The position numbers and the translations under genes were made by a program. The notes under the pieces are model-generated. The model made no database searches, was not told the DNA's origin, and was given only the letters and a program-made list of their open reading frames with translations. A DNA stretch of 64,000 nucleotides from assembly GCA_965214125.1 (NCBI GenBank), contig CBDCBA010000024.1, positions 124,001 to 188,000 of the forward strand, given 5' to 3'. The stretch is from CBDCBA01 sp965214125. GTDB taxonomy: Bacteria > Planctomycetota > Phycisphaerae > Tepidisphaerales > Tepidisphaeraceae. Below are positions 34,772 to 45,315 of the stretch, piece by piece (positions within the stretch are counted from its first letter, which is position 1; each line of letters opens with the position of its first letter).

Positions 34772-35706
34772 TGTTTGGACAGAAAGGCGAGGATGGTTTG
34801 GCGCGCCGGAATGCTTGGCTGCGCGCCGAAGCCGGTGACGCACAACGCCGCGGCCGCCTGTGCGAAGCGGGCGGCGTTATCGACGCCGGTGCCCTCGGCG
34901 CGGGCGACGCAGAAGGCGCCGCAGAACGTATCGCCGGCGGCGGTGGCATCCACGGGCTCGACCTCGAACCCAGCCTGACGCCGCACGCCGCTGGCGTCGG
35001 CCAGCAGCACGCCCTTCGCCCCGAGCGTCACGATCACCAACGATGGGCCACGCCCGAGTAGGTCGGCCGCGAGTTCCTCGGGCGACGCCTCGCGACCGGC
35101 GAGTTGGGCCGCCTCCGTCTCGTTGACGATGAGCGTGTCGATCGACCCGTCGACGGACACCTCCATCCCGCGAACGGGGGCGTAGTTGACCACGACGCTC
35201 GCCCCGCCGCCCCGCGCGGCGGAGATGGCCGCGGCGACCGTGTCGGGCGGGATCTCCATCTGCAACAGGACTACACGCGACGCTCGAATGCGATCGGCCG
35301 CGGCGTCGACGTGTGCGGGCGTGAGGCGATCGTTCGCGCCGGGGGCGACGGTGAGATAGTTGTCGCCGTGGACGTCGAACATGACCAGCGCGCTGCCGCT
35401 GGGCGTGTCGGAGTCGATTGTGACGTGCTCGATATCGAGGCCGCTGTCGGCGAAGTCGCGGCGCATGCTCGGGCCGAAGGCGTCGTCTCCGACGCGGGCG
35501 ACGAAATGGACGCTGCCTCGCCCGCCCGCCGCCCGCGCTGCGGCGACGGCCGAGTTGGCCCCCTTCCCACCAAAGACTTGCTTGAACGTGCCGTCGGTCA
35601 CGGTCTCGCCCACGGCCGGCAACCGGGGAACCCGCATGATGAAGTCGACGTTCGCGCTGCCCACGATCGTCACGAGCGGCCCGCAGTTGAAGGGTTGCTC
35701 CGCCAT
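34768..35706 (-). CDS. rbsK: Ribokinase-family sugar kinase
   Basis: The 312-residue product is a PfkB-family carbohydrate kinase. GGKGANSAVAAARAAGG is the first signature and DATAAGDTFCGAFC the second, with the catalytic aspartate in GDTF. The 38-42 region (FIMRVPRLPAVGETV) is typical of ribokinase. It phosphorylates ribose or a related sugar with ATP. The gene is followed by the GH9-like gene, sharing an ATGA overlap. Confidence 0.85.
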   Translation of the reverse strand: MAEQPFNCGPLVTIVGSANVDFIMRVPRLPAVGETVTDGTFKQVFGGKGANSAVAAARAAGGRGSVHFVARVGDDAFGPSMRRDFADSGLDIEHVTIDSDTPSGSALVMFDVHGDNYLTVAPGANDRLTPAHVDAAADRIRASRVVLLQMEIPPDTVAAAISAARGGGASVVVNYAPVRGMEVSVDGSIDTLIVNETEAAQLAGREASPEELAADLLGRGPSLVIVTLGAKGVLLADASGVRRQAGFEVEPVDATAAGDTFCGAFCVARAEGTGVDNAARFAQAAAALCVTGFGAQPSIPARQTILAFLSKQ

Positions 35707-35896
35707 GCCGCGAACCCTACCGACCGTTCGACCGACCGCAACGCTGCCAATGCGGCAGTCGACGAGGAGAGCGGCTCGCAGGATTGGCAGTACAAGCGGA
35801 GACGCCCACCTGTGCGCCGGGTCTTAAGTCGTTGACCAGCAAACGTCTCGACTGGCGGAAAGCCATGGCACGGCGGTTGATTGGGCAGGGGCACAC

Positions 35897-36436
35897 GTGG
35901 TCGACGCCTCGCCACAACTTCCCTCGCCCGACGCGGCCGATCTGCCCGGCGGGCGGCTGCGCGTGCTGCTCGGTGACTCCGGTGGCAGCACTGAGCCCTG
36001 GCATCAGACGGCCCGCGGCCTGCTCGCGGCGCAGGGCGTGGACGTGCGTGTCGCCGAAACCGGCCGCCACGCGCTGGGGCTGATCGAGGAGGGCCTGCTC
36101 GGCGAGGGGCCGCGGATTCACGTGGCCGTGCTCGAACATCGCATGAGCGACATGACGGCCGTCCAGATGCTGCGGCGGCTTCAGGAGGAGCTCGCGCGGC
36201 GTGCCGATGCCGCCACGGCCTCCACGCTGCCGCCGGCAATCCTGCTGGCCCCCCTTGCCGACCGCGGCCGTGCCGACGTGGCCAGCCACCTGATGCACGA
36301 GGCGCTGACCGCCCACGTCTTCAGCGTGCTGCCGCGCCCGGTCGACCCGAACCTGCTGCTCGACACCCTCGCGAGGGCGCTGAAGCGCTTCTACTCCGGG
36401 CGGTGGCCGGGCGAGAGCAGAAAGGATGAAGGATGA
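35897..36436 (+). CDS. Degenerate receiver-domain protein
   Basis: The GTG at 35897 gives 179 residues. The layout is that of a response-regulator receiver domain: VLLGDSGGSTEP holds the first acidic residue, VAVLEHRMSDMTAVQ sits where the phosphoacceptor strand ends, and VLPRPVDPNLLLDTLARAL ends the fold. The phosphoacceptor aspartate appears to be glutamate (E in LEHRM) and the conserved lysine is arginine, so it may be phosphorylation-independent. The last seven residues (SRKDEG) are encoded by the first arm of the AAGGATGAAGG repeat. It has no output domain. Confidence 0.65.
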   Translation: MVDASPQLPSPDAADLPGGRLRVLLGDSGGSTEPWHQTARGLLAAQGVDVRVAETGRHALGLIEEGLLGEGPRIHVAVLEHRMSDMTAVQMLRRLQEELARRADAATASTLPPAILLAPLADRGRADVASHLMHEALTAHVFSVLPRPVDPNLLLDTLARALKRFYSGRWPGESRKDEG

Positions 36437-36514
36437 AGGCAGAAGGATAAATCTGAAACAGAGTCTTCACTTCCGTCTCGGTTTCATCCTTCATCCTTCT
36501 GCCTTCATCCTTCC
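36421..36514. repeat. AAGGATGAAGGCAGAAGG inverted repeat, copy 1
   Basis: Left arm 36421-36450 and right arm 36482-36514 are imperfect complements of the AAGGATGAAGG type. The left arm includes the last codons of the receiver-like gene. A second copy with the same architecture is at 61587-61684. The pair lies upstream of groES. Confidence 0.8.
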
Positions 36515-36568
36515 GAACACGCACACGTTTCAACTTCTCAACCAACGCAACACTTAGGAGAACGATCC

Positions 36569-36859
36569 ATGGCCCAGCTTCGCCCCCTCGGCGGCAACAT
36601 TCTCGTCAAGCGTCTCGAGGCCGAGACGACCACCAAGAGCGGCATCGTGCTGCCCGATTCCGCCAAGGAAAAGCCCAAGCGCGGCACGGTTCAGGCCGTC
36701 GGCGACGGCAAGCTGCTCGACAACGGTGAGAAGAGCACCTTCAGCGTCAAGAAGGGTGACGAGGTTCTCTTCACCAGCTACGCCGGCACCGAGGTCAAGA
36801 TCGACGGCGACGAGCTGCTCATCATGAGCGAGGACGACGTGCTCGCGGTGGTTAGCTAG
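36569..36859 (+). CDS. groES: Co-chaperonin GroES
   Basis: The 96-residue product starts MAQLRPLGGNILVKRLEAE, a standard GroES opening, with the mobile loop ETTTKSGIVLPDSAKEKP. An AGGAGA Shine-Dalgarno precedes the ATG by eight bases. It caps GroEL during folding. No CIRCE operator (TTAGCACTC with its inverse) was seen upstream, so HrcA-type control is not indicated here. groEL follows after a 113-bp gap that holds an inverted repeat. Confidence 0.96.
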   Translation: MAQLRPLGGNILVKRLEAETTTKSGIVLPDSAKEKPKRGTVQAVGDGKLLDNGEKSTFSVKKGDEVLFTSYAGTEVKIDGDELLIMSEDDVLAVVS

Positions 36860-36866
36860 CTCGCCC

Positions 36867-36943
36867 GTAGCAGAGGCCCCCGGCCTCTGCCCGAACGCCC
36901 ATCACTTCCCGCCGCTCGGGCAGAGGCGAGACGCCTCTGCTAC
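36867..36943. repeat. GTAGCAGAGGC inverted repeat between groES and groEL
   Basis: Arms beginning GTAGCAGAGGCCCCCGGCCT (36867) and ending GCCTCTGCTAC (36943) form a long hairpin with an inner CAGAGGC/GCCTCTG pair. It occupies almost the whole groES-groEL gap. It could attenuate or stabilise the bicistronic message; it has no terminal T-tract. Confidence 0.75.
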
Positions 36944-36972
36944 AGCCGGAACCTCAAACCAACAAACTCACT

Positions 36973-38655
<1,683 letters not shown>

Positions 38656-38684
38656 GTCATCCGTTGGTTAGCTTCGAACGACCA

Positions 38685-38717
38685 AGGGGGTCAGGCGTCG
38701 CCGCGACGCCTGGCCCC
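38685..38717 (+). terminator. GroEL transcription terminator candidate
   Basis: A long hairpin, AGGGGGTCAGGCGTCG opposite CGACGCCTGGCCCCT, has a three-base loop and is followed by TCTTC, a weak pyrimidine tract. It lies 30 bp after the groEL stop. The stem is strong; the T-tract is poor. Confidence 0.6.
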
Positions 38718-38742
38718 TTCTTCATGTCCGTATCATCAGTTA

Positions 38743-39486
38743 GTGCCGCAGTACTTCACGGTCAAAGCCGCAGTTCGCGAGAGCGGACGCGAGTTCTCTG
38801 CAACGGTTACCGCCGATTCAGCCGACGACGTGCGGGAAGAGTTTCGCAAGCGCGGCTGGCTGATCGCCCACCTCAAACCATGCGGGCCAGGCGATGGGGT
38901 GGAGTGGTCGCTAAATATCGGTGACTACTCGATCAGCCTTGGGAAGGATGGTGAGAACGTTCGGTGCGAGGGGAAGTATCCCGAGGTGTGCCAACGCTTG
39001 ATGTTGCGACTGTCAGCACTCGTGTTATCTCATGAGGGGCGGCTACTTATAAATGACGTCGAATGTCGGCCACGCCTCGATGACCTGTTCAATCCCAGTG
39101 CGGTTTATACCGCGTTCGACGAACCCGCTTCATCTCGTCAAGTTGCCTACATTAAATCTTTGGGGCTGGGCCACCTCCCGCACGCGGCGAAGTGGCAGGC
39201 ATCGTGGGTGCTCGACGACTTTGAGGAAGTGCGCTGGTTGGGTTACGCCCGGTTTCGTGCCTGCTTCGGCGGAAAGCCGAGCGACTTCAACGCTGGCGGC
39301 GAACGTGTGAACCACGTATGTCGGGATCTGCTCAATGACGAAGTGTTATTAACCCGCTGCCGCGCCGCAGCGGTGTGGCGGAACTGCCAGGAATCGCTTC
39401 CAGATCCGCCATTCGGTGTTGTTCGGGAGTTGGACGAACTGTTGGTCGATGTCTACCCCGAGCTTCGCATGCGGCGTCGAGAATAA
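38743..39486 (+). CDS. Hypothetical protein with GspF-N-like start
   Basis: The GTG at 38743 gives 247 residues. Residues 1-43 (QYFTVKAAVRESGREF to RGWLIAHLKP) resemble the strand-helix beginning of type II secretion GspF proteins. The rest is not recognised; a later stretch runs FDEPASSRQVAYIKSLGLGH and ends MRRRE. There are no transmembrane helices, unlike GspF. Codon use is less GC-biased in parts (runs such as ATAAATGACG), hinting at separate origin. It begins 26 bp after the groEL terminator candidate. Confidence 0.5.
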   Translation: MPQYFTVKAAVRESGREFSATVTADSADDVREEFRKRGWLIAHLKPCGPGDGVEWSLNIGDYSISLGKDGENVRCEGKYPEVCQRLMLRLSALVLSHEGRLLINDVECRPRLDDLFNPSAVYTAFDEPASSRQVAYIKSLGLGHLPHAAKWQASWVLDDFEEVRWLGYARFRACFGGKPSDFNAGGERVNHVCRDLLNDEVLLTRCRAAAVWRNCQESLPDPPFGVVRELDELLVDVYPELRMRRRE

Positions 39487-39487
39487 G

Positions 39488-39531
39488 CCGGCCGGTGGCA
39501 CGGGTCGGGCGAAGCCAGACCCGTGGCCGGC
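39488..39531. repeat. GGTGGCACGGGTCGGGC inverted repeat
   Basis: A near-perfect palindrome with arms around CACGGGTC/GACCCGTG and a loop GGGCGAAGCCA stands just after the hypothetical gene's stop. It could terminate transcription from that gene; it is an intergenic REP-like hairpin. Confidence 0.65.
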
Positions 39532-39647
39532 ACGCTTGCTGCCACCGCAGGCAGAATGGAGGTTGGGCGCTTTTCCCGTTCGATGACAAGCGGGCGAGCA
39601 TCCACGGGGGCCGCAAGGTCGGGGCCGCGCGTCCGGTGTGGCGGGCC

Positions 39648-41060
39648 TCAGAACTCCGCGTTTCCCGGCACGCGGGGGAACGGGATCACGTCGCGCACGT
39701 TCCCCATGCCCGTGGCGTACATGATCGTCCGCTCGAAGCCCAGGCCAAAGCCGGCGTGGGGGACGGTGCCGTAGCGGCGGAGGTCGCGGTACCACTCGTA
39801 ACTCTCGCGCTCGATGCCGATCTCGTCCATGCGATTGTCGAGCACGTCGAGCCGTTCCTCGCGTTGGCTGCCGCCGATGATTTCGCCGATGCCGGGGGCC
39901 AGCACGTCCATGGCCGCCACCGTCTTGCCGTCGTCGTTCAGCCGCATGTAGAAGGCCTTGATGTCCTTCGGGTAATCGACCACGACGACCGGCTTTTTCA
40001 GGTGCTCCTCGGTGAGCCAGCGCTCGTGCTCAGTCTGCAAATCGATGCCCCAGCTCACGGGAAACTCGAACGATTTGCCCGACTTTTCAAGCGCCGCGAT
40101 GGCATCGGTGTAGGTCATCCGCTCGAAGGTCGAGTCGACGAACGCCTCCAGCCGAGACACGCAGTTCTTATCGATGCGGTCGGCGAAGAACTTCATGTCG
40201 TCGCCGCGGTAGTTCAGCAGGTCGCGGAAGATCGCCTTCAGAAACCGCTCGGCCAGGTCGGCGTTGTCGCTGAGGTTGGCAAAGGCGATCTCCGGCTCGA
40301 CCATCCAGAATTCCGCTAGGTGGCGCGGCGTGTTGCTGTTCTCGGCGCGGAACGTCGGGCCGAACGTGTAGACCTTCGAGAGCGCCAGGCAGTATGCCTC
40401 GACGTTGAGCTGGCCGCTGACGGTCAGGTGGGCCGGCTTGCCGAAGAAGTCCTGCCGGTAGTCGATTGCCCCGGCCTCATCCCGCGGCAGGTTGGCGGCG
40501 TCGAGCGTGCTGACGCGGAACATCTGCCCGGCGCCCTCGGCGTCGCTCGTGGTGATGATCGGCGTGTGTATCCAGAAAAAGCCCTCTTCATCGAAGAAGC
40601 GGTGCATCGCCATCGACACCTCGTGCCGCACGCGGGCGATGGCGCCGAAGGTGTTCGTCCGCGGGCGCAGGTGGGCGACATCACGCAGGAACTCGAAGGT
40701 GTGCCGCTTGGCCGACGCCGGGTAGGTGTCGGGGTCATCGACCCAGCCCACGACCTTCACGTCGTCAGCCTGCACCTCGTAAGCTTGGCCCTTGCCCTGC
40801 GACTCCACGAGCGTGCCGGCCACCTCGATTGCGCAGCCGGCCGTCAGGTGCTGAACTTCGTCGGCGTAGTTGTGGAGCGTGTTCTTGGCGACGATCTGGA
40901 TTGGGTCGAAGCACGACCCGTCGTGCAGGTTGATGAACGACAGCCCCGCCTTGCTGTCGCGCCGCGTGCGGACCCAGCCGGCGACGGTGACGCGCCCGTC
41001 TACCCCCGGCTCGCCTACAAGGGCGCGGAAGATCGGAGTGACGGCGGGAGTGGAAGCCAT
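39648..41060 (-). CDS. asnS: Asparaginyl-tRNA synthetase
   Basis: From ATG 41060 the product is 470 residues. The N-terminal OB-fold (RVTVAGWVRTRRDS) binds the anticodon of tRNA-Asn. Class II motif 2 is FRAENSNTPRHLAEFW and motif 3 is GFGLGFERTIMYATG. The gene makes Asn-tRNA directly. A much longer reading upstream of 41060 crosses into the antisense of the next gene and is rejected. The start is divergent from the phytanoyl dioxygenase-like gene across 39 bp. Confidence 0.95.
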   Translation of the reverse strand: MASTPAVTPIFRALVGEPGVDGRVTVAGWVRTRRDSKAGLSFINLHDGSCFDPIQIVAKNTLHNYADEVQHLTAGCAIEVAGTLVESQGKGQAYEVQADDVKVVGWVDDPDTYPASAKRHTFEFLRDVAHLRPRTNTFGAIARVRHEVSMAMHRFFDEEGFFWIHTPIITTSDAEGAGQMFRVSTLDAANLPRDEAGAIDYRQDFFGKPAHLTVSGQLNVEAYCLALSKVYTFGPTFRAENSNTPRHLAEFWMVEPEIAFANLSDNADLAERFLKAIFRDLLNYRGDDMKFFADRIDKNCVSRLEAFVDSTFERMTYTDAIAALEKSGKSFEFPVSWGIDLQTEHERWLTEEHLKKPVVVVDYPKDIKAFYMRLNDDGKTVAAMDVLAPGIGEIIGGSQREERLDVLDNRMDEIGIERESYEWYRDLRRYGTVPHAGFGLGFERTIMYATGMGNVRDVIPFPRVPGNAEF

Positions 41061-41099
41061 ACAACAAAATAGGCCCCGGCCACGTCGTACGATGCCGCC

Positions 41100-42017
41100 A
41101 TGCCCGTTGCGATCGGCCCGCTGCAAGACTCGACCCCGCTGCTCTGCCAGCCGGCGGCGCTGCGCGCGCGGGGCGATGCCGAGGGCTACCTCTTCTTTCA
41201 AGGCCTGCTGCCGCCCGAGCCGCTGCTGGCGGTCCGCCGGGCGATCCTGCACATCATCGGCAACCACGACCTGCTGCGCGACGACCGGCCGCTCGACGAC
41301 GCCCGCGGCAACGTGGACGCCATCGCGCGCGAAGAACTCATTGGCGGCTGCCCGCCCGCGGTCTACCGCGACGTGCAACGGCTCGAGGCGTTTCACCGCC
41401 TCGCCCACCGCCCGGAATTGTTGAGCATGTACGAGGCCCTGTTCGGCGGCGACGCGGTGCCCCACCCGCGCAACATCGCCCGCGTGCTGCTGCCGGCCCC
41501 GAATGCCGAGCCGACGCCGCCGCACCAGGATTTCATCCACATCCAGGGGGCGGTCGACACGTGGACCGCGTGGTTCCCGCTCGGCGACTGCCCGCGCACC
41601 CTCGGCGGGCTCAGCGTGCTGCGCAAGAGCCACCAGCGCGGCGTGCTGCCGGTCGCCCCCGCGGGCGGCGCGGGCGGGCTCGCGGCGCAGCTTTGCCGCG
41701 ACGAGAACGAGTGGCTCGGCCACGACTACGCCGTCGGCGACGTGCTCACCTTCCCGAGCACCACGGTTCACAAGGGCCTGCCAAACCGCAGCGGCGACCG
41801 CATCCGCCTCTCCTGCGACTTCCGCTACCAATCCGCCCGCGACCCGATCGAGGCCAAGTCCCTGCGGCCTCACCGCGATATCCTCGACTGGCCGGAAATC
41901 TACGCCGGCTGGGGCGACGACGCGAACGACCTGAAGTACTACTGGCGTCGCCACGCGATGCCCGCGTCCGCCTGGGACGAATCGATCCGCTGGCAGAAAG
42001 AGCGCATCTGCGACTAA
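41100..42017 (+). CDS. Phytanoyl-CoA dioxygenase family protein
   Basis: The 305-residue product has the Fe(II)/2-oxoglutarate-dependent oxygenase H-x-D motif in PPHQDFIHIQ and a distal histidine in STTVHKGLPNRSGDRI, followed by the arginine that binds 2-oxoglutarate (RLSCDFRYQ). The family hydroxylates diverse small molecules; PhyH proteins in bacteria are common in secondary metabolism. Its substrate is unknown. The following tRNA-Cys lies on the other strand. Confidence 0.88.
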   Translation: MPVAIGPLQDSTPLLCQPAALRARGDAEGYLFFQGLLPPEPLLAVRRAILHIIGNHDLLRDDRPLDDARGNVDAIAREELIGGCPPAVYRDVQRLEAFHRLAHRPELLSMYEALFGGDAVPHPRNIARVLLPAPNAEPTPPHQDFIHIQGAVDTWTAWFPLGDCPRTLGGLSVLRKSHQRGVLPVAPAGGAGGLAAQLCRDENEWLGHDYAVGDVLTFPSTTVHKGLPNRSGDRIRLSCDFRYQSARDPIEAKSLRPHRDILDWPEIYAGWGDDANDLKYYWRRHAMPASAWDESIRWQKERICD

Positions 42018-42077
42018 CGCCACCGCGCCTTTAAGCGACCGCGGCCAACGCCTGCACGGCGTGAAGGTTTGCGAGCA

Positions 42078-42151
42078 AGGCCGGAGTGGGATTCGAACCC
42101 ACGAAAAACGGATTTGCAATCCGTCCCATTAGTCCACTCTGGCATCCGGCC
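42078..42151 (-). tRNA. tRNA-Cys(GCA)
   Basis: A complete cloverleaf: seven-base acceptor GGCCGGA/TCCGGCC, anticodon arm ACGGA/TCCGT with loop TTGCAAA (anticodon GCA) and T arm GTGGG-TTCGAAT-CCCAC. The discriminator is T (U73), the identity base for cysteine. The D stem is short with one mismatch, as is frequent in tRNA-Cys. CCA is not encoded. Confidence 0.97.
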
Positions 42152-42210
42152 GGGGCGTACACGGTAGGAGTGCCGGCCGCGTACAGCAAGAGGCGGGCGG
42201 TGCCGGAGGG

Positions 42211-45200
42211 TTAGCCGTACGTCACGCGGTCGATCGTGCCGTCGGCGAGGTTGGTGAGGTACAGGTCGCCCTGTGGGCCGACCGTCATCTCGACCACGAA
42301 GCCGATGTCGTCGATGAGGGTTTCGGCTCGGTTCACGCTGCCGTCGTCGTTGAACAACAGCACCTGGAGGTTGTTGAAGCCGATGTCGTTGAAGAAGAGC
42401 GAGCCGTCGTACTGCGCCGGGTAGACGCCGCTGGTGGCGAGGTCGCCGGCGATGATGGCCGACGCTCCGGCCTGGTGGCTGCGGGCGTAGAGCGCGGGCG
42501 TGACGGCTGGGCCGTCGGCGTAGAAGTCGGCGGCCTCGGGCAAGTCCTTGTAGCCGGGCGTTTGCACGAGCTCGCCGTTAGCGCCGCCTTCGTAGAAGGG
42601 CCAGCCGAAGTTATCTCCGCCGCGGGCCACGTTGATCTCCTCCCAGCGCGTCCACCCGACGTCGCCGACGAGAACGCGGCCATCGGTTTGATCGATCGTC
42701 AGGCGGTACGGGTTACGCAGGCCCAGCGCAAAGACCTTGCTGCGGTCGTCGTCGGCGTCGCCGGTGAAGAACGGGTTGTCCGCCAGGCCACGGCCTGTGG
42801 CGGGGTCGACGCGGAGAATCTTGCCGCTAAGCGAGTCGAGGTCCTGCACGCGCACGGTGCGCGGGTCGACCGCGCCGTAGCTCGTGCCGTCGCCGCTGGC
42901 GGCGTAGAGGGCACCGTCGGGCCCGAAGGCGATCGCGCCGATCGTGTGGCTTTCGCTGTCGGCCGGGATCACGTCGTCGACCCACGTGCCGTCCGGATTT
43001 TGCCCACTCGGCGGCAGGGAGAGGTCGCTCGTGGAGTTCTTGTCCGGGTGCGAGATGTTCGCCCAAGTGCTGTTCTTGCCGACCAGAACCACCTCGCTAT
43101 TAGGGTCGATTTGCTTGAACCCGCTGGCGGCGGTGGCGGTGACGCGCGTGATGCGTGCCACACGGTTGCCCTTGCCGTCGGGACCGGCGAGCCCCGTTCG
43201 GCCCTGCGTTTGCGGCGGGTCGTAGGTGTAGCTCAGGTAGGCGTAGGGCTGCTGCGGGAAACTCGGGTCGAGTGCAAATCCCAGCAGCCCGCGGTCGCGC
43301 GTGCCGTTGACGCGGTCGCGGAAGTCGAGGAACGCCTGCCCGCGCAGCGGCGTGCCTGGGCCGTCGTTCACGTAGACGCGACCATCCTGCTGAAAGACGA
43401 ACATCGCGCCGTCGTCGGCGAACTCGATTCCCGTCGGTTTGACGAGGCCGGCGCAGACCTCCTCCAACGCCCACTTGCCGTCGAGCGGAATGTTCGGGTC
43501 GATGTCAAGATAGTCGGTGCGGCCCAGTTCACCGATGTCGGCCGTCACCTCGACCGTTACGCGCGAGCCGCTGGGGATCGTGACGTCGCGGAAGACGATC
43601 GAGGTGTACGCGCTCTGCGCCGCCGCGTTGCTGCCCAGGTTCTGGTTGGCGATCACGCGGCCGACCTCGGCACCGTCGACCAGCACGCGGAAGAGGCCCT
43701 CGCCGTCGGTTTCGTCGAAGTACGCCAGGTCCAGATCGTACAGGGCGGTTGGCCCGGTGAAGGTGAACTCGCTCGTGGCGACGGTGCCGCTCGGCTTGCT
43801 GATGCGGCCGATCTCGCCGTTGCTGGCGAAGATGATGGCGTTGACATCGAAGTTGGTCAGCTCGCCGTGCTCCACCTCGAAGCGCCCGACGCCGAACGCC
43901 GGCAGGTCCGACCCGCCGGTGCCGTCGTCGTCCTCGACCGTGACGACGGCCGTACGCGGGGCGGCGAGGTCGCCGTTGCCGACGACGAGGCTGTCGAGGC
44001 TGATGCCAAAGGCTTCGGCGGACTCGTCGACCGCATCATCGACGATCGGCACGTCGATGTAGGCGATCTCCTGCCCGTTAGCGAAGGCGACCCGCCCGGC
44101 CGTGGCGACGTAGTCTTCGCCGGCGAGGGCGGTGTTGTCGACGGTGGTGTACTCGATCTCGACCACGCCCGCCGTGCCGCCGGTGCGGGTCACGGGCACG
44201 CGCACCTGGCCGTCACCCTCGCCGACGACGAGTTGGTTCGTGCCAAGCTGGAAGGTGCCGGCGTAGCCCGGCAGGTCGCCGGTGCGGGCGAGCTTGAACC
44301 AGTTCAGGTTGAAGCCTGACCCGCCAACCCGCTCGAAGCGCAGCACGGTCTCGCCCGCGGGAAGCTGGATCGGAAAGGTCTGCTCGCGCCAGTTGCCCCA
44401 CCCGCCGGTGTTGGCGAAGGTGAACGTGCCGAGCGTGTCGCCGCGCGTCTGGTCGCCTACGCGGAAGTTGGCGTCGTACGGGACCGTGCCGCGCAGGGTC
44501 AGGTCGTAGGTGCCGGCCTGGGCGAGATCGACGGTGTACTCGGTCCAGTCGCCGCGGTCGAACCAGCCGACACCGCGCCCCGAGCCGGTGCCGAAGACAT
44601 CGGGCCCGCCGGGATCGGGACGGTGGCGGTTGTCGCCGGTGCGGTTGGCGGGCTCGCGGTCGTTCCACGCCACGCCGTCGCCGCCGAGGTCGTAGTCGGC
44701 GAAGTGGATACGCGTCGCCCCGGTGGCCGGCACCGCCCAGGGTTGGCTGTCGCCGGTGAACGGAACCTGACCCTCGGGCAGCAGCGACGTGTACAGGGCC
44801 GACTGCGGCACGATCTCGCGCGGCTGGCTGGCGCTGGACCAATACAGTTCCGCCACCGCCAGACCGCGGTTCTCGTAGTAGTCGAGCTCGATCGCGTAGC
44901 GCCGCCCGGCCTCAAGCTGAATCGTGCCGCTGTCGAGGCGCGGCGCGTGGTCGTTCCAGGCGTCGATGACCGTCTGCCCGTCGATGCGCAAGCGCACGCC
45001 GTCGTCGCTGCGCGTCTCGAAGGTGTAGAGCTCGTCGTGGAGAACCTCGATCCCGCCGCGCCAGCGGACGCTGAAGGTGTCCGCCGCCACCTCGCCGGGG
45101 ATAGGCGCGTTCGTGTCCCAGTCGAAGTCGACGCGCGGGTCGACGCGGGTGACGGCGAGGCCGGTGAAGTCGAGGTTGTCGAAGTATTCGGCGACAAGCC

Positions 45201-45315
45201 CGTCGCCCGCGAGCAGGCGGCGCGGCTCGAGCATCTCGACATGTACGGCAACGGCGGCGGTGCGAAGCCGGCGCAGCGCGAGCTGGTCGCGCCGCCGGCG
45301 GCTGGTGATGGTCAT
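42211..45315 (-). CDS. Large secreted LEPR-x-LL protein: PA14, CBM, Calx-beta, sugar dehydrogenase propeller
   Basis: From ATG 45315 (GAGAGG ribosome site ten bases upstream) the product is 1034 residues. It opens with the planctomycete LEPR-x-LL motif (EMLEPRRLLAGD, residues 28-38). Domains in order: PA14-type (about 40-175, VLHDELYTFETRSDDGVRL), carbohydrate-binding CBM6-like (190-345), Calx-beta (350-465, GRVAFANGQ), a second CBM-like module (480-610), and a sorbosone/glucose-dehydrogenase-like beta-propeller (620-1034, with DRGLLGFALDP and VFALGLRNPYRLT). It is predicted to bind polysaccharide and oxidise a sugar outside the cytoplasm. It lacks visible PQQ signatures beyond family resemblance. 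Confidence 0.82.
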   Translation of the reverse strand: MTITSRRRRDQLALRRLRTAAVAVHVEMLEPRRLLAGDGLVAEYFDNLDFTGLAVTRVDPRVDFDWDTNAPIPGEVAADTFSVRWRGGIEVLHDELYTFETRSDDGVRLRIDGQTVIDAWNDHAPRLDSGTIQLEAGRRYAIELDYYENRGLAVAELYWSSASQPREIVPQSALYTSLLPEGQVPFTGDSQPWAVPATGATRIHFADYDLGGDGVAWNDREPANRTGDNRHRPDPGGPDVFGTGSGRGVGWFDRGDWTEYTVDLAQAGTYDLTLRGTVPYDANFRVGDQTRGDTLGTFTFANTGGWGNWREQTFPIQLPAGETVLRFERVGGSGFNLNWFKLARTGDLPGYAGTFQLGTNQLVVGEGDGQVRVPVTRTGGTAGVVEIEYTTVDNTALAGEDYVATAGRVAFANGQEIAYIDVPIVDDAVDESAEAFGISLDSLVVGNGDLAAPRTAVVTVEDDDGTGGSDLPAFGVGRFEVEHGELTNFDVNAIIFASNGEIGRISKPSGTVATSEFTFTGPTALYDLDLAYFDETDGEGLFRVLVDGAEVGRVIANQNLGSNAAAQSAYTSIVFRDVTIPSGSRVTVEVTADIGELGRTDYLDIDPNIPLDGKWALEEVCAGLVKPTGIEFADDGAMFVFQQDGRVYVNDGPGTPLRGQAFLDFRDRVNGTRDRGLLGFALDPSFPQQPYAYLSYTYDPPQTQGRTGLAGPDGKGNRVARITRVTATAASGFKQIDPNSEVVLVGKNSTWANISHPDKNSTSDLSLPPSGQNPDGTWVDDVIPADSESHTIGAIAFGPDGALYAASGDGTSYGAVDPRTVRVQDLDSLSGKILRVDPATGRGLADNPFFTGDADDDRSKVFALGLRNPYRLTIDQTDGRVLVGDVGWTRWEEINVARGGDNFGWPFYEGGANGELVQTPGYKDLPEAADFYADGPAVTPALYARSHQAGASAIIAGDLATSGVYPAQYDGSLFFNDIGFNNLQVLLFNDDGSVNRAETLIDDIGFVVEMTVGPQGDLYLTNLADGTIDRVTYG

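Noticed and set aside
36515..36568. CIRCE heat-shock operator before groES
   Set aside because: No TTAGCACTC/GAGTGCTAA pair is present upstream.
41061..42119. Upstream extension of asnS through the dioxygenase gene
   Set aside because: The extension is antisense to the dioxygenase gene and does not resemble any part of AsnRS.
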